DNA of 64,000 nt from Actinoalloteichus fjordicus. Lineage in GTDB: Bacteria > Actinomycetota > Actinomycetes > Mycobacteriales > Pseudonocardiaceae. A program made the position numbers and the translations under genes. Position 1 is the first letter of the stretch; each line of letters opens with the position of its first letter. The notes below the pieces were generated by a model. The model was given only the letters and a program-made list of their open reading frames with translations, was not told the DNA's origin and ran no database searches. The stretch spans positions 1,426,001-1,490,000 of the forward strand of contig NZ_CP016076.1 in assembly GCF_001941625.1 (NCBI RefSeq), read 5' to 3'. Positions 62,484 to 64,000 of this stretch are shown here, in pieces.

Positions 62484-63782
62484 GTGGCGGGATCGATGTC
62501 TGACGTGGACGCGGACGCGACCGTTCGCCGTGCCGCCGTTCTCAGCGAGGCGGGCAGACACACGGCCGCGATTCGACTACTGCGGCCGGTGGTCGCGGCC
62601 GCTCCCAACCACGCGTCGGCCCTGTGTCAACTCTCGGCGGCCTGCCTGCATTCGGGGAATGCCGATGAGGCCGAGCAGTTCGCGCGGCGTGCCTCGGTGG
62701 TCGACCCGACCCACCACTGGCCGCATCTGCTGGGCTCCCTCGCGCTCTGCGATCTCGGCAGGCACGCGGAGGCCGCCGAGGCCGCCCGCAAGGCCGTCCG
62801 GCGCGAGCCCTCGCAGTGGCGGTGTCACGTGGCGTTGGCCGAGGCGCTGATCTGGGGCGGGGATCGGGGCCTGTACGAGCAGGCGGCGACCTCGGCCGCG
62901 CGGGCGGTGGATCTCGCCCCGGAAGAGCCCAGGACGCACGAGGTGCTCGGCGACGCCCTGCTGCGAGGCGGCGACCGGCCCGGTGCCGCCGCGGCCTATC
63001 GGCGCGCCCTCGGCTTTCCGCTCGATCCCGATCAGCAGGCCGACATCGAGGCGAACCTCCGGATCGCCGAGGAGCGTCGCGGGCCTGCGGGACGCGGCGG
63101 CGGTCCGCGCCGGGGCGCGAAACCGGTGGGCAGGCGGCCCGCTCGGGACGACGCTGCGACGAGCACCGCCGCCGAGCCGCCCGCCGATGCGGCCGACGGC
63201 GGCACCGGCTGGCGGCGTGTGCTCTCGACCCTGCGCGGCGACCGTCGCGATCAGGACCGGCAGGCGGCGGACGGACCGTCGAGCGGCGGGACGGCCGCCG
63301 GTCCTCGGGATGGGGCGACCCGTGGCGAGGCAGGCCGAACCGCGCCGGGCCGGACAGGACCCGCCGCGTCCCCCTCGTCGACTCGACCGGCACGACCGAC
63401 TCGGACGGCGGGCGTGCCGACCCTGCTGCGGCGGGTCTGGCTGGTCCAAGGGCTCGGCACGCTGGCGCTGATGATCCAGTCCAGCCCGGATTCGAGCCGG
63501 TTCGACGGGGTGCTCGGACTCCTGCTCGCGGGGGCGATCGTCGTCGTGGCCTGGCCGATCGTGCTGGACGGACGCGCGGCGGCGTCCTCGTCGCGGGTCA
63601 TGGTGCGGGACGCGCGCGTCCTGCTCGTCGGGACGCCGTTGGCGGCGGGCCTGCTGCTGCTCCTCTGGTGGGCGGTGTCGGTGTTGATCAGTCCTGGCAC
63701 GCTGTCGCCGCTGAGCCTGGCGATGGGGTGCACCGCCCTGGGCGCGATCCTCAGCCTGCTCACCGGGATTCGGCGGCGCTGA
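62484..63782 (+). CDS. TPR-repeat membrane protein
   Basis: This is a 432-residue protein. Residues of about 10-200 are tetratricopeptide repeats (AAVLSEAGRHTAAIRLLRPVVAAAPNHASALCQLSAACL and three more). A Gly/Arg/Pro-rich linker (200-310) follows. Four membrane helices end the protein (LVQGLGTLALMIQ, VLGLLLAGAIVVVAWPIVL, VLLVGTPLAAGLLLLLWWAVSVLI, LAMGCTALGAILSLLTG). TPR proteins usually hold other proteins; its partner is unknown. GTG 62484 is listed, with an ATG four codons later as alternative. No further gene starts before the window end. Confidence 0.82.
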   Translation: MAGSMSDVDADATVRRAAVLSEAGRHTAAIRLLRPVVAAAPNHASALCQLSAACLHSGNADEAEQFARRASVVDPTHHWPHLLGSLALCDLGRHAEAAEAARKAVRREPSQWRCHVALAEALIWGGDRGLYEQAATSAARAVDLAPEEPRTHEVLGDALLRGGDRPGAAAAYRRALGFPLDPDQQADIEANLRIAEERRGPAGRGGGPRRGAKPVGRRPARDDAATSTAAEPPADAADGGTGWRRVLSTLRGDRRDQDRQAADGPSSGGTAAGPRDGATRGEAGRTAPGRTGPAASPSSTRPARPTRTAGVPTLLRRVWLVQGLGTLALMIQSSPDSSRFDGVLGLLLAGAIVVVAWPIVLDGRAAASSSRVMVRDARVLLVGTPLAAGLLLLLWWAVSVLISPGTLSPLSLAMGCTALGAILSLLTGIRRR

Positions 63783-64000
63783 TCGGGGGTGGTCCGACGC
63801 GGCGGGTCCTGGCGGCTGCGGCGAGTGCCGACGACGATGCCGATCGGTACTGGCTAGCCTGCTGCCTGCGCGTCGAACGCCGACGTCGACCGCCGCGCAC
63901 ACTCGGTGGTCCGACGCAGGGACGGCCCGGCGCCTCGGCCGGGGATCACGCCGCCCTGACCTGCGATCACGTTCGCCCGCGTCGACGCAGGAACGCTGCC

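Overview
The window is very GC-rich, uses GTG starts freely and is packed with short gene overlaps. It carries genes typical of actinomycetes: mnmA next to a cysteine desulfurase, orn beside tRNA-His, an XRE/DUF397 pair, MbtH, and a cellulase with CebR-type operators. This fits a filamentous actinomycete, probably Pseudonocardiaceae; an Actinoalloteichus-like source is only my inference.

Layout. 1-3034: end of etfA, then a cysteine desulfurase and mnmA (tRNA 2-thiouridylation). 3466-18185: a biosynthetic cluster. It holds an O-methyltransferase, an acyl/aryl ligase, two acyl carrier proteins, a ketosynthase, a ketosynthase-like protein without a visible nucleophile, a chorismate-lyase-like protein, an NRPS (C-A-PCP), a PKS (KS-AT-ACP), MbtH and, on the other strand, a type II thioesterase. 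The first half resembles the initiation part of aryl-polyene/xanthomonadin-type systems, here joined to a one-module NRPS and one-module PKS. 18972-23295: von Willebrand protein, flavin monooxygenase-like protein and an APH-like kinase. 23444-27927: an AT-richer accessory island with a toxin-like protein and two related small proteins (candidate immunity), DUF397 and XRE/DUF5753 genes, and a divergent chain of six very small overlapping ORFs. 28361-30490: ABC-F protein with a candidate leader-peptide attenuator. 31040-39052: betaine or other methylamine catabolism (SDR, ferredoxin reductase, Rieske ferredoxin, IclR regulator, dimethylglycine-oxidase-like fusion, Rieske oxygenase). Two matching inverted repeats with 20-bp spacers tie both halves of this region together.

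39392-50324: flavoprotein, CebR-operator-controlled GH6 cellulase, lipase, small membrane proteins, a DJ-1/PfpI protein, an integrase remnant beside tRNA-Lys, an L,D-transpeptidase lipoprotein, and a divergent P450/TetR pair. 50698-56263: tRNA-His, orn, two bacterial-PH membrane proteins, a degenerate ANL enzyme, a GNAT and a small protein. 56890-64000: two EamA transporters, malQ, a UvrA remnant, a GNAT and a TPR membrane protein.

Cross-cutting patterns. A small non-coding mobile element with inverted ends (two good copies, one decayed) sits exactly at stop codons. In-frame 24-bp tandem repeats occur in three genes (four arrays), and the same DNA core is read in different frames in two neighbouring genes. 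At least eight starts lie seven bases after a TANNNT-like hexamer, which points to leaderless transcripts.
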